From Chitinophagales bacterium (lineage in GTDB: Bacteria > Bacteroidota > Bacteroidia > Chitinophagales > UBA2359): 11,096 nt of DNA. Under the pieces are notes generated by a model. That model was not told the DNA's origin. It was given only the letters and a program-made list of their open reading frames with translations, and ran no database searches. How positions within the stretch are numbered: position 1 is the first letter of the stretch; each line of letters begins with the position of its first letter. Of the stretch, positions 1 to 6,558 are shown piece by piece. The position numbers were made by a program, and so were the translations under genes. The stretch lies in assembly GCA_020631035.1 (NCBI GenBank), contig JAHDIA010000021.1:1-11096 (forward strand), read 5' to 3'.

Positions 1-28
1 TGTAGACGTTGCATGCAACGTCTCTACA
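1..28. repeat. Palindromic repeat at the left edge
   Basis: Positions 4-23 form a perfect 20-bp palindrome, agacgttgcatgcaacgtct. The flanks tgt (1-3) and aca (26-28) continue the symmetry if the two bases ct at 24-25 are skipped, so nearly the whole 28 bp can fold into one stem. This is the form of a short interspersed palindromic element. It lies 358 bp beyond the alaS stop and has no T-tract, so it is an unlikely terminator for that gene. The element may extend left of the window. Confidence 0.7.
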
Positions 29-30
29 AG

Positions 31-110
31 GCTTTCCGCTACTATCGGGCGTAGGTATCGGTTCTTTTGGTGCCTTGTCGGTTCTTTGGTCCATCCGCTT
101 CACGCCTTGC
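31..110 (-). repeat. Degenerate interspersed repeat, copy A
   Basis: Read on the minus strand, this stretch contains accaaaag (64-71), a 10-nt spacer, then tacgcccgat (44-53). The same two blocks occur on the plus strand at 4161-4168 and 4178-4187 with a 9-nt spacer, so the two stretches look like members of one diverged family in opposite orientations. An internal imperfect direct repeat is also present: tcggttcttttggt at 58-71 and tcggttctttggt at 78-90. The open frame running through 9-239 crosses this repeat and several hairpins and is not supported as a gene. Family boundaries are unclear. Confidence 0.5.
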
Positions 111-122
111 TTTCCATTTTCT

Positions 123-150
123 GTTTGGGCAAATGATTATTTGCCCAAAC
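123..150. repeat. Inverted repeat with 12-bp arms
   Basis: gtttgggcaaat (123-134) and atttgcccaaac (139-150) are perfect reverse complements around a 4-nt loop, gatt. It would form a stable hairpin in either transcript. It is 236 bp past the alaS stop and has no adjacent T-run, so it is more likely a small interspersed palindrome than a dedicated terminator. Confidence 0.7.
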
Positions 151-164
151 ATTTCGCCCGTTTC

Positions 165-192
165 GTGGAGAAAATTCGTGAATTTTCTCTAC
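165..192. repeat. Inverted repeat with 13-bp arms, one mismatch
   Basis: gtggagaaaattc (165-177) and gaattttctctac (180-192) pair across a 2-nt centre with one mismatch that would be a G-U pair in RNA. This is the third compact palindrome within the first 200 bp, which fits a cluster of palindromic elements rather than one regulatory site. Confidence 0.65.
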
Positions 193-255
193 AAAATGCT
201 CCACTAATTCAGCACTCACAATCCACCTGCGTAGGATGAGCGGATGGATGAAATT

Positions 256-305
256 TAAGACGCAGCCAAAAACATGCGTTGGTTAACCTGACTAAGACGT
301 AGCCA
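256..305. repeat. Pair of 13-nt direct repeats
   Basis: taagacgcagcca (256-268) and taagacgtagcca (293-305) are direct repeats differing at one base, 37 bp apart. A wider inverted repeat, tccatccgct (90-99) with agcggatgga (239-248), encloses the hairpins to the left. The rest of 193-350 shows no gene, RNA or promoter that I can support. Confidence 0.4.
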
Positions 306-351
306 TGAACCAATGACGTTGCACAAAAAATATTAACAATCAAAAAAGAAC

Positions 352-388
352 ACTCAATCTTGAATTTTTAATCTTGAATTTTCAATCA
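352..388 (-). repeat. 14-nt tandem motif overlapping the alaS stop
   Basis: In the alaS sense, two adjacent 14-nt units follow the gene: attcaagattaaaa (366-379) and attcaagattgagt (352-365), preceded by a partial unit. An 18-nt string at 370-387 is identical to one at 10999-11016 downstream of ftsK. The alaS stop codon TGA (386-388) lies inside the repeated sequence, so the repeat may have supplied the present end of the gene. The motif is A/T-rich and has partial self-complementarity. Confidence 0.6.
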
Positions 389-2989
389 ATTAATCATCCC
401 CTTCGCCTCATTCAATGCCTCTTGCAAACCTTTGGGATTTTTACCACCTGCTGTAGCGTAAAAATCCTGACCGCCACCGCCACCTTGAATGTGCTTGGAA
501 ATGCTGCGAATCATTTGGGTCGCATTGAGCGATTTTTCTTCGACCAATGACTTATCAATAATGACACTCAAATGAGCCTTGCCATTGAGTTTTGCCCCTA
601 GAACTGCTAAGACATTGGGTACTTCACGTTGCAAATCAAATGCCATTTGTTTGACCATATCGGCATTGCCTACCTCGACAATAGATGCAATGAACTGTAC
701 TCCGTTGATGTCTTCTACTTGTTGTTTGAGTTCATTTTTGAGCATAGCCGCTTGCTTGCGGTAAATCTGTTCGAGTTCTTTTCGCAGTTGTGTGTTTTCA
801 TCCGATAAATTCTGAACACGTTCCACTACACCTTTGGGATTTTTGAAGACCGAACGTACTTGGTCGAGCATTGTCATTTCGTCTGATACTCTTCTGTATG
901 CTTGTTCGCCTGTCATAGCCTCAATTCTACGAACACCTGCCGCAACAGATGTTTCCAAGGTGATGGTACAAAAGCCCAATTCGCCACTAGCTTTGACATG
1001 GGTTCCCCCACAAAGTTCTCTCGAAAAGTCTTTGTCAAAGGTAATGACCCTTACAAAATCGCCATATTTTTCACCAAAAAGAGCGGTTACGCCACTATTG
1101 ATGGCTTCGTCATAGGGGACATTGCGCTGTTCTTGGAGTTGAATATTCTCACGAATTTTTTGGTTGACGATTTTTTCAACTGCTTTGATCTCTTCTTTTT
1201 CGACCTTAGCGAAGTGTGAAAAGTCGAAACGCAAATAGTCGGGATGTACCAAAGACCCCTTTTGGTTGACGTGATCGCCCAATACTTGTTTTAATGCCGA
1301 ATGCAATAAGTGGGTAGCAGTGTGATTGGAAGCAGTGCTTTGTCGGCGTTTGGTGTTGATTTTGGCAACGACCATTCCTTTGGGATTTTTAGGCATCTTT
1401 TGCACAAAGTGAACAATGAGGTCGTTTTCTTTTTGGGTATTAATGACAGGAATTTCTTCTCCATCAATGATGAGTAGACCAGTATCGCCCACCTGTCCAC
1501 CACTTTCTGCATAGAAAGGTGTACGTTCCAAAATAATTTGGACTACTTCTTTTTTCTTGATGTTTGCCGTACGGTATTTCAAAATGGAGGTGATGGTTTC
1601 CATTTCGTCATAGCCAACAAACTGGTTTTCTTTGCCTGAAATCAACTCAACCCAGTCACCTGTGGTAATTTTTCCTGCTTCCTGCGCACGCTTTCTTTGA
1701 ATTTCCATTTCGGCAACAAACCCTTTTTCATCTACTTCGATGTTTTTTTCGCCTGCCATCAATCTGGTAAGGTCAAGAGGGAATCCATAGGTATCGTACA
1801 ATTCAAAAGCAGTCTTACCATCAATGTTTTGGTGGCTGATTTTGTTGAAGTGGTTGATACCAGAAGCGAGCGTACTCAAGAAAGACTCCTCCTCACTTTT
1901 GATGACTTTGGTGATGAATGCTTGCCCTTCCACCAATTCTGGAAAGACGCCATCGAATTGATCGACCAAAATGGGTATCAATTGGTAGAGTAGGGGTTCT
2001 TTGTAGTTAAGGATGCTGTAGGCATAACGAACAGCTCTTCTAAGAATGCGGCGGATAACGTAACCTGCTCCATTACTTGAAGGCAATTGACCATCGGCAA
2101 TGGTAAAGCTGATGGCACGAATGTGATCAGCAATGACACGTAGGGCAATATCAGTTTCTTCACTTTCGCCATATTTTGTTCCAGTGATTTCACTTATTTT
2201 GCCAATGAGTGGAGTAAATATATCAGTATCGTAGGTTGCTTTTTTGTTTTGAAGCACCATTGACAGACGTTCAAAGCCCATCCCTGTATCTATGTGTTTT
2301 TCGGGTAGTTCATTGAGGGAACCATCGGCATTGCGATTGAACTGAATGAATACCAAGTTCCATATTTCGATGACTTCAGGATGATCGGCATTGACCAGCG
2401 TTTTGCCATCCACTTTGGCACGATCCTCATCAGAGCGAGCATCAACATGAATCTCGGAACAGGGACCACAGGGGCCAGTATCGCCCATTTCCCAAAAGTT
2501 GTCTTTTTTATCGAAGGGTAGAATGCGGTCTTCTGCTATAAACTCTTTCCAATAATCTTGCGCCTCAGTATCCATAGGTAGGCCATCTTTTTCATCTCCT
2601 TCAAAAATAGAAACATACAAACGGTCTTTTGGAATTTTGTAGACCTCAGTAAGCAGCTCCCAAGCCCAGGCAATGGCTTCTTTTTTGAAGTAATCACCAA
2701 ATGACCAATTGCCCAACATCTCAAACATGGTGTGGTGGTAGGTATCGACACCAACCTCTTCGAGGTCGTTGTGTTTACCAGAGACACGAAGACATTTTTG
2801 GGTATCAGCGACTCTTTTTTGGGTCGCTTTTTTGTTGCCCAGAAAAAAATCTTTGAAAGGGTTCATACCCGCATTGGTAAACATCAAAGTGGGGTCATTT
2901 TTGACTACAATAGGCGCAGATGGCACTATTTGGTGTTGTTTGCTTTCAAAAAAATCTAGGAAAGTCTTTCTAATTTCAGCAGTTGTCAT
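386..2989 (-). CDS. alaS: Alanine--tRNA ligase (AlaRS)
   Basis: Class II aminoacyl-tRNA synthetase that activates alanine with ATP, loads it on tRNA-Ala in the cytoplasm and removes mischarged serine or glycine. The 867 residues are full length for the bacterial family. The N-terminal catalytic core shows RVSGKHNDLEEVG (68-80), HHTMFEMLGNWSFGDYF (85-101) and the motif-3 stretch DTGMGFERLSMV (234-245). The helical tRNA-recognition part includes ADHIRAISF (287-295) and GYVIRRILRRAVR (309-321). The editing domain carries the zinc ligands HTATH (556-560) and CGGTH (660-664). A coiled linker (about 720-755) leads to the C-Ala domain with its glycine run at 836-840. All domains and metal ligands are intact. 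It is divergent from the M23 gene, 150 bp between starts. The ATG at 2987-2989 gives the expected N-terminus; no Shine-Dalgarno sequence is visible. KNPKG occurs three times, each encoded by the same 14 nt. Confidence 0.98.
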   Translation of the reverse strand: MTTAEIRKTFLDFFESKQHQIVPSAPIVVKNDPTLMFTNAGMNPFKDFFLGNKKATQKRVADTQKCLRVSGKHNDLEEVGVDTYHHTMFEMLGNWSFGDYFKKEAIAWAWELLTEVYKIPKDRLYVSIFEGDEKDGLPMDTEAQDYWKEFIAEDRILPFDKKDNFWEMGDTGPCGPCSEIHVDARSDEDRAKVDGKTLVNADHPEVIEIWNLVFIQFNRNADGSLNELPEKHIDTGMGFERLSMVLQNKKATYDTDIFTPLIGKISEITGTKYGESEETDIALRVIADHIRAISFTIADGQLPSSNGAGYVIRRILRRAVRYAYSILNYKEPLLYQLIPILVDQFDGVFPELVEGQAFITKVIKSEEESFLSTLASGINHFNKISHQNIDGKTAFELYDTYGFPLDLTRLMAGEKNIEVDEKGFVAEMEIQRKRAQEAGKITTGDWVELISGKENQFVGYDEMETITSILKYRTANIKKKEVVQIILERTPFYAESGGQVGDTGLLIIDGEEIPVINTQKENDLIVHFVQKMPKNPKGMVVAKINTKRRQSTASNHTATHLLHSALKQVLGDHVNQKGSLVHPDYLRFDFSHFAKVEKEEIKAVEKIVNQKIRENIQLQEQRNVPYDEAINSGVTALFGEKYGDFVRVITFDKDFSRELCGGTHVKASGELGFCTITLETSVAAGVRRIEAMTGEQAYRRVSDEMTMLDQVRSVFKNPKGVVERVQNLSDENTQLRKELEQIYRKQAAMLKNELKQQVEDINGVQFIASIVEVGNADMVKQMAFDLQREVPNVLAVLGAKLNGKAHLSVIIDKSLVEEKSLNATQMIRSISKHIQGGGGGQDFYATAGGKNPKGLQEALNEAKGMIN

Positions 2990-3031
2990 TGGATGTTCTT
3001 ATCTTCATTTTATAATATAGATACAAATTAC

Positions 3032-3039
3032 TAACTTTG
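3032..3039 (+). promoter_or_regulatory. Candidate -7 box for the M23 gene
   Basis: TAACTTTG matches the Bacteroidota -7 consensus TAnnTTTG and lies 100 bp upstream of the M23 start. No TTG is present 17-23 nt further upstream, only a T-rich run at 3008-3011, so the -33 element is weak or absent. Transcription would start near 3045. Assignment is by consensus only. Confidence 0.35.
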
Positions 3040-3111
3040 ACCCTCGTTCAGTTTAACGAATTGCTCATTTAATTAACAACTTCATTAACAAAGGCCTTTT
3101 TAATAAGGGCA

Positions 3112-3148
3112 CAAAGTTACAGATTTATCTTTTAAAATAATGGCAAAA
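3112..3148 (-). promoter_or_regulatory. Candidate promoter for alaS
   Basis: On the minus strand TAACTTTG (3112-3119) matches the Bacteroidota -7 consensus TAnnTTTG. A TTTTG (3144-3148) lies 24 nt upstream, slightly beyond the usual spacing, inside the first codons of the M23 gene. Transcription would begin near 3105 and give a leader of roughly 115 nt. Because the plus-strand candidate sits at 3032-3039, the two divergent leaders would overlap by about 60 bp. Confidence 0.35.
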
Positions 3149-4135
3149 GAAAGATACTACTACAATACTTCAACCCTTCGGTATGAAAAAATCGAAGTAT
3201 CGTGGAAGTTGCGATTGTTGAAACTGTTTGGATTTATGTGTGCGGCACTGGTTTGTGCCTTCATCATTATGGTTTTTTCTTTTAAGTATATTGAATCACC
3301 CAAAGAGAAAGAGCTAAAACGTGAACTAGAGGATATTAATCTAATAGTTGGACAATTGCAAAAGAACAATGAAAGAAATTCTCAGATTTTGGCAAACTTG
3401 CAAAGTCGAGATGATAATATTTATAGAGTAATCTTTGAAGCGGAACCCCTCCCATCTAGTGTTAGGAATGTTGGTGTTGGGGGAAGCAATAAGTACAAAG
3501 ATATGGAGGGGCTCTCTAATAGCGAATTGCTGACCAATGTTGCAAAGCAATTGGATAAGATAGAGCGTCAGATTTATATCCAATCAAAATCTTATGACCA
3601 GATTACACATTTGTTGGAGAACAAGGAGGAATACAATGCTTGTCGTCCAGCAATTATGCCTGTTGCCAATAAGGATTTGACCAGAGTGGCCTCAGGTTAT
3701 GGTATGCGTATCCACCCTATTTATAAAACCCGAAAAATGCATTATGGAATGGACTTTACTGCACCTGAAGGGACAGATGTCTATGCGACAGGTAAAGGTA
3801 AGGTTGTAAAAGTGCAAAAGACCGAAAGAGGATATGGTTACAATATTGTTGTTGACCACGGTTTTGGTTTTAAAAGCCGATATGCTCACTTGAGTAAGAT
3901 GTTGGTGAAAAAAGGCGATAAGGTCAATCGTGGTGATGTGATTGGTTTGGTGGGTAATACTGGTTTGTCTACAGCACCTCACTTGCATTATGAGGTGATT
4001 AAGGTGGAAAAGAAAAATGGGAAAACGGTAGAAAATAGAGTAAATCCCGTTTATTACTACTACAATGATTTATCTCCTGAAGAGTATGAGCAAATGATCG
4101 AGTTGTCTGCTAAGGCAAATCAGTCGTTTGATTAA
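3140..4135 (+). CDS. Membrane-anchored M23 (LytM-type) metallopeptidase
   Basis: Predicted zinc endopeptidase that cuts peptide cross-links in peptidoglycan in the periplasm. The 331-residue protein has a short basic cytoplasmic N-terminus, one membrane segment (about 29-48), a charged probable coiled coil (about 53-90), a linker, and a C-terminal M23 domain (about 180-305). Zinc ligands are visible as H201 and D205 in HYGMD and H283 in HLHYE, with H281 and H250 as the likely catalytic histidines, so the enzyme should be active and not a degenerate regulator. GYGMRIHPI (186-194) and APHLHYE (279-285) are typical family stretches. It diverges from alaS; the short MerR gene follows, an arrangement I recall from Bacteroidota. 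The ATG at 3140 follows an A/T-rich stretch without a Shine-Dalgarno sequence and gives a complete anchor. The exact cleavage site and partners cannot be read from the sequence. Confidence 0.93.
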   Translation: MAKERYYYNTSTLRYEKIEVSWKLRLLKLFGFMCAALVCAFIIMVFSFKYIESPKEKELKRELEDINLIVGQLQKNNERNSQILANLQSRDDNIYRVIFEAEPLPSSVRNVGVGGSNKYKDMEGLSNSELLTNVAKQLDKIERQIYIQSKSYDQITHLLENKEEYNACRPAIMPVANKDLTRVASGYGMRIHPIYKTRKMHYGMDFTAPEGTDVYATGKGKVVKVQKTERGYGYNIVVDHGFGFKSRYAHLSKMLVKKGDKVNRGDVIGLVGNTGLSTAPHLHYEVIKVEKKNGKTVENRVNPVYYYYNDLSPEEYEQMIELSAKANQSFD

Positions 4136-4149
4136 AATAACATTTACGA

Positions 4150-4275
4150 AGCAACGAAGTACCAAAAGCTGCGAAATTACGCCCGATTGAAGTCCCGATT
4201 TGTTATCGGGACAAAAGCGTAAAGCGGGGAGACACTTTGCAAACGAAGCCCCAATCCCGATTTTATCGGGATCCC
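4150..4275 (+). repeat. Degenerate interspersed repeat, copy B
   Basis: This intergenic stretch starts 15 bp after the M23 stop. It shares accaaaag-N9-tacgcccgat (4161-4187) with copy A in reverse orientation. It also shares a 34-nt block (4221-4254) with the reverse complement of 11055-11088, with 29 of 34 bases identical by eye. It includes two hairpins: gtcccgat (4192-4199) with atcgggac (4205-4212), and atcccgat (4254-4261) with atcgggat (4265-4272). It links copies A and C and shows that they are one family. Open frames through it, such as 4070-4288 minus, have no recognisable protein features. The hairpins lack T-tracts but could still slow polymerase after the M23 gene. Confidence 0.65.
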
Positions 4276-4343
4276 ATTTATTAAACATTGTTTTGGTATG
4301 ACATGTATATCCAGCAATTGATTAGACAAAATATTGCAAATAG

Positions 4344-4373
4344 TTGATTATCAGCTTTTAAATTGTATCTTTG
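4344..4373 (+). promoter_or_regulatory. Bacteroidota-type promoter for the MerR gene
   Basis: TTG (4344-4346), a 19-nt spacer, then TATCTTTG (4366-4373) match the Bacteroidota sigma-factor consensus of TTG / N17-23 / TAnnTTTG. Transcription would start close to 4380, giving a leader of about 110 nt before the ATG at 4490. This is the clearest promoter in the window. The 19-nt spacing is also the kind that MerR-family regulators act on, but no strong dyad is seen inside the spacer. Confidence 0.65.
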
Positions 4374-4383
4374 TATAGAAAAG

Positions 4384-4395
4384 CCTTATATAAGG
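4384..4395. promoter_or_regulatory. 12-bp palindrome just after the predicted MerR start site
   Basis: ccttatataagg is a perfect 12-bp palindrome placed a few bases after the predicted transcription start of the MerR gene. That position suits an operator, possibly for self-regulation. It could equally be chance, since the sequence is A/T-rich. Between it and 4489 there is a T-rich stretch (4451-4463) but no other structure that I can support. Confidence 0.35.
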
Positions 4396-4489
4396 GGAGC
4401 CATCAATATTTGGTTGAGAAGGGTTGATACAGTCTACATTTGTCTGTTTCCTCTTTTTTTGTTATTATTGATAGAACTAATTGCTAACT

Positions 4490-4804
4490 ATGGAAACGAT
4501 CAAACTATACTATTCTATTGGAGAAGTTGCTAGAGAATTGGACTTAAAAGACTCGCAAATTAGACATTGGGAGAAAGAGATTCAAGTACTCAAACCCAAG
4601 AAAAAAGCCAATGGCAAACGTGCTTTTACAGAAAAAGACATTGAGGTATTGAAAATGATTAAGCTTTTGGTCAAGGACAAAGGCTATACTTTGGAAGGGG
4701 CCAATAGAGAATTGTTGAACAAAAGAAGAAGCATTTTGAATAAAATGGAAGTGGTGGAACGCCTCAAAAATATCCGTTCTTTTTTGGTGAGCCTAAAAGC
4801 TTAA
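4490..4804 (+). CDS. Short MerR-family transcriptional regulator
   Basis: DNA-binding regulator of 104 residues. YSIGEVARELDLKDSQIRHW (8-27) is the characteristic MerR helix-turn-helix. The wing and following helices include KANGKRAFTEKDIEVLKMIKLL (residues 39-60 region) and the family-typical GYTLEGA (65-71). A short helical tail remains for dimerisation, and there is no effector-binding domain and no cysteine cluster for metals, so a ligand cannot be inferred. A TTG in the same frame at 4481 would add three residues, but the ATG at 4490 begins right before the conserved domain and is preferred. It has its own promoter at 4344-4373, so it need not be co-transcribed with the M23 gene. It converges with the outer-membrane protein gene, 23 bp apart. 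Its targets are unknown; the neighbouring envelope genes are only candidates. Confidence 0.92.
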   Translation: METIKLYYSIGEVARELDLKDSQIRHWEKEIQVLKPKKKANGKRAFTEKDIEVLKMIKLLVKDKGYTLEGANRELLNKRRSILNKMEVVERLKNIRSFLVSLKA

Positions 4805-4827
4805 ATGATCCTTGCTAATAAATTAAA

Positions 4828-6498
4828 TTAGAAAATATGTTCCTTGCGTCCCGTATTCAATCGGACGCCAATGCCAATGTATTGAGTGGTGGTGGAACTT
4901 GATTCTGTGCTAGCTTGCCTTAAAGCGTAAATTCCATCCAAAAACAAATTGTGTCCCCACTGCCAACTGACTGTCAGTGAGCCATATAGAATGTCCGTAG
5001 CAATTCCCTGTCCTATCTTATTGTCCAAATCTTGTTCTCTGTTGTTGTAGTCCAATAATATGTTTCCTCCCCAATTGCTCGTATCTGAATCCATTCCTGT
5101 TTGTGCATACATCCCTTTTAATTTGAAGCCAATGTTTTGTTTTAGGTCGTAGCGGATGATGCTGATTACTTCCCTGAAATTGGCTCCCAATGGATGTGCC
5201 AAAGCTTGATTGTAATGGGTAAAATTGGCAATGGTGTCAGAATGGGTGTAAGTATAAGGGCGTACTTGATTGTATTCCACTTGTAGATCTAAACTGGGGA
5301 CTTTGAGAAAATCAATGGTTTTGATACCCAATTGAAAACCATTTTTATTCTTCCAATCACCATTGAGAGAACGGATGGACTCGAAACTCCATTCGTCTAG
5401 TACCAATTGCCCATAAACTGTCCACTTTTTGAAAGGCAAGTATTTGAAGTCAGCTCCAATAATCACATTGCCCAAAGAGCCACCTGTTTGTGTTTCAATT
5501 GCTCGATAAAAGATAATGGGGTTGAGGTATTGTATGTCTAAGTCTCCACCAGACATAACGGCTTCAAAAATCCCTAAATTGAATTTCTTACCAATATTCA
5601 TACTCAGATGGTGCAATGCCATATACTTGCGACCTCGTTGACCGTCGGCATAACCCGATACATTGCCAATGGTGCTTTCAAATTGGGTAATCATTTGGGC
5701 AAATAAATTGGTGTATTGAAAAATCCAAACATTGGTTTGGGCTTTCAAAAACAGATAGTTTCCTGCAAAGTTGGACAAGATCAAGGAGCGAAATCCATTG
5801 CCAAAAAAGTGGTGGTCGTGTCCAAATTGGATGTTGACTTTGTCCAAGACTGGAAAACTGATGTAGCCTGCTGCCGAAAAATAATCGACTCCCGAATCAC
5901 GAAAGGCATTGAAGCGGTTTTCGCCTGGTAGTGTCAGGTGGCGGTTTCCCAATATATAATTTCTAGAATAAGTTGGGAAACGTGCTTGGTTCTCACTCAA
6001 ATAAGAATAAAAACCCAGTTTTTTGCCAATTTGACCTCTAGCCTCTATGCCTCTGGTATTGATGAACAAGGTGGTGCTGTCGTCCAATTCTTTCATCACT
6101 TCAAAGTGGAGAACTGGATTGAGTTTGAGTTTGAAATCTGCTTGGTCTATGAATAAAAAGTCGCTTTTGTATTGGTAAAAGGGCTTGAACAATACCCGCT
6201 TGGATTTCACCCTCGATAGGTTCCATTCGCTATTGTCTTTTGCCAAATAGGCGTGTTGGCGTCTGTCCATTCGGTTGAAAAACAAAGGTTCCAATTCCAA
6301 TGCGTCAACAGTCTCGGCTATGGCTTTTCGATTGTAGGGTCTTTGACTGCTGTGGAGGTTGTGAAAAAGCGAATCTGCTTTCATTTCCAAGCGTGTCACA
6401 AAATGATTGCCGTCTATATTGTACAAAGGCATAAAGGTGCTTTGTGCCAGCATAGGTAGGCTCAAGAATACAAGAATAATGTAGAATATGATTCGCAT
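4828..6498 (-). CDS. Wzi/RemB-like outer-membrane beta-barrel protein
   Basis: A 556-residue exported protein. Residues 1-18 form a signal peptide (MRIIFYIILVFLSLPMLAQ, cut probably after MLA). After an N-terminal segment (about 25-100), the rest alternates short hydrophobic and polar stretches with many aromatic residues, as in outer-membrane barrels. FGHDHHFFGNGFRSLILSN (225-243), NPIIFYRAIE (326-335) and HPLGANFREVISIIRY (435-450) resemble the family annotated as capsule assembly Wzi, which in Bacteroidota includes the gliding-related protein RemB. The closing residues GIGVRLNTG (542-550) fit a last strand, followed by a tail ending in phenylalanine. The symporter gene lies 60 bp upstream on the same strand, suggesting one transcript. 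The role may be surface polysaccharide attachment or motility; the sequence does not decide. The family assignment is from remembered motifs, not a search. Confidence 0.78.
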   Translation of the reverse strand: MRIIFYIILVFLSLPMLAQSTFMPLYNIDGNHFVTRLEMKADSLFHNLHSSQRPYNRKAIAETVDALELEPLFFNRMDRRQHAYLAKDNSEWNLSRVKSKRVLFKPFYQYKSDFLFIDQADFKLKLNPVLHFEVMKELDDSTTLFINTRGIEARGQIGKKLGFYSYLSENQARFPTYSRNYILGNRHLTLPGENRFNAFRDSGVDYFSAAGYISFPVLDKVNIQFGHDHHFFGNGFRSLILSNFAGNYLFLKAQTNVWIFQYTNLFAQMITQFESTIGNVSGYADGQRGRKYMALHHLSMNIGKKFNLGIFEAVMSGGDLDIQYLNPIIFYRAIETQTGGSLGNVIIGADFKYLPFKKWTVYGQLVLDEWSFESIRSLNGDWKNKNGFQLGIKTIDFLKVPSLDLQVEYNQVRPYTYTHSDTIANFTHYNQALAHPLGANFREVISIIRYDLKQNIGFKLKGMYAQTGMDSDTSNWGGNILLDYNNREQDLDNKIGQGIATDILYGSLTVSWQWGHNLFLDGIYALRQASTESSSTTTQYIGIGVRLNTGRKEHIF

Positions 6499-6558
6499 AG
6501 TAAATTGTCAAATTGTTGATTTTTCGGACGGAACGTTTTGGTCGGTAGATAACATATG

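Noticed and set aside
9..239. 76-residue open frame on the plus strand at the left edge
   Set aside because: It runs straight through repeat copy A and two hairpins, and shows no recognisable domain. The reading frame is best explained by repeat sequence.
1..385. CRISPR array or insertion-sequence remnant
   Set aside because: There are palindromes and imperfect repeats, but no regularly spaced identical repeats and no transposase-like reading frame.
2990..3139. T-box or other tRNA-sensing leader upstream of alaS
   Set aside because: No conserved T-box core or specifier arrangement is visible, and the leader is too short for one; such leaders are mostly found in Gram-positive bacteria.
4070..4288. 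72-residue minus-strand open frame downstream of the M23 gene
   Set aside because: It overlaps the M23 3' end and repeat copy B and has no protein-like features.
4805..4827. Shared terminator between the convergent MerR and outer-membrane protein genes
   Set aside because: The 23-bp A/T-rich gap contains no stem with a T-tract, so a classical bidirectional terminator is not supported.
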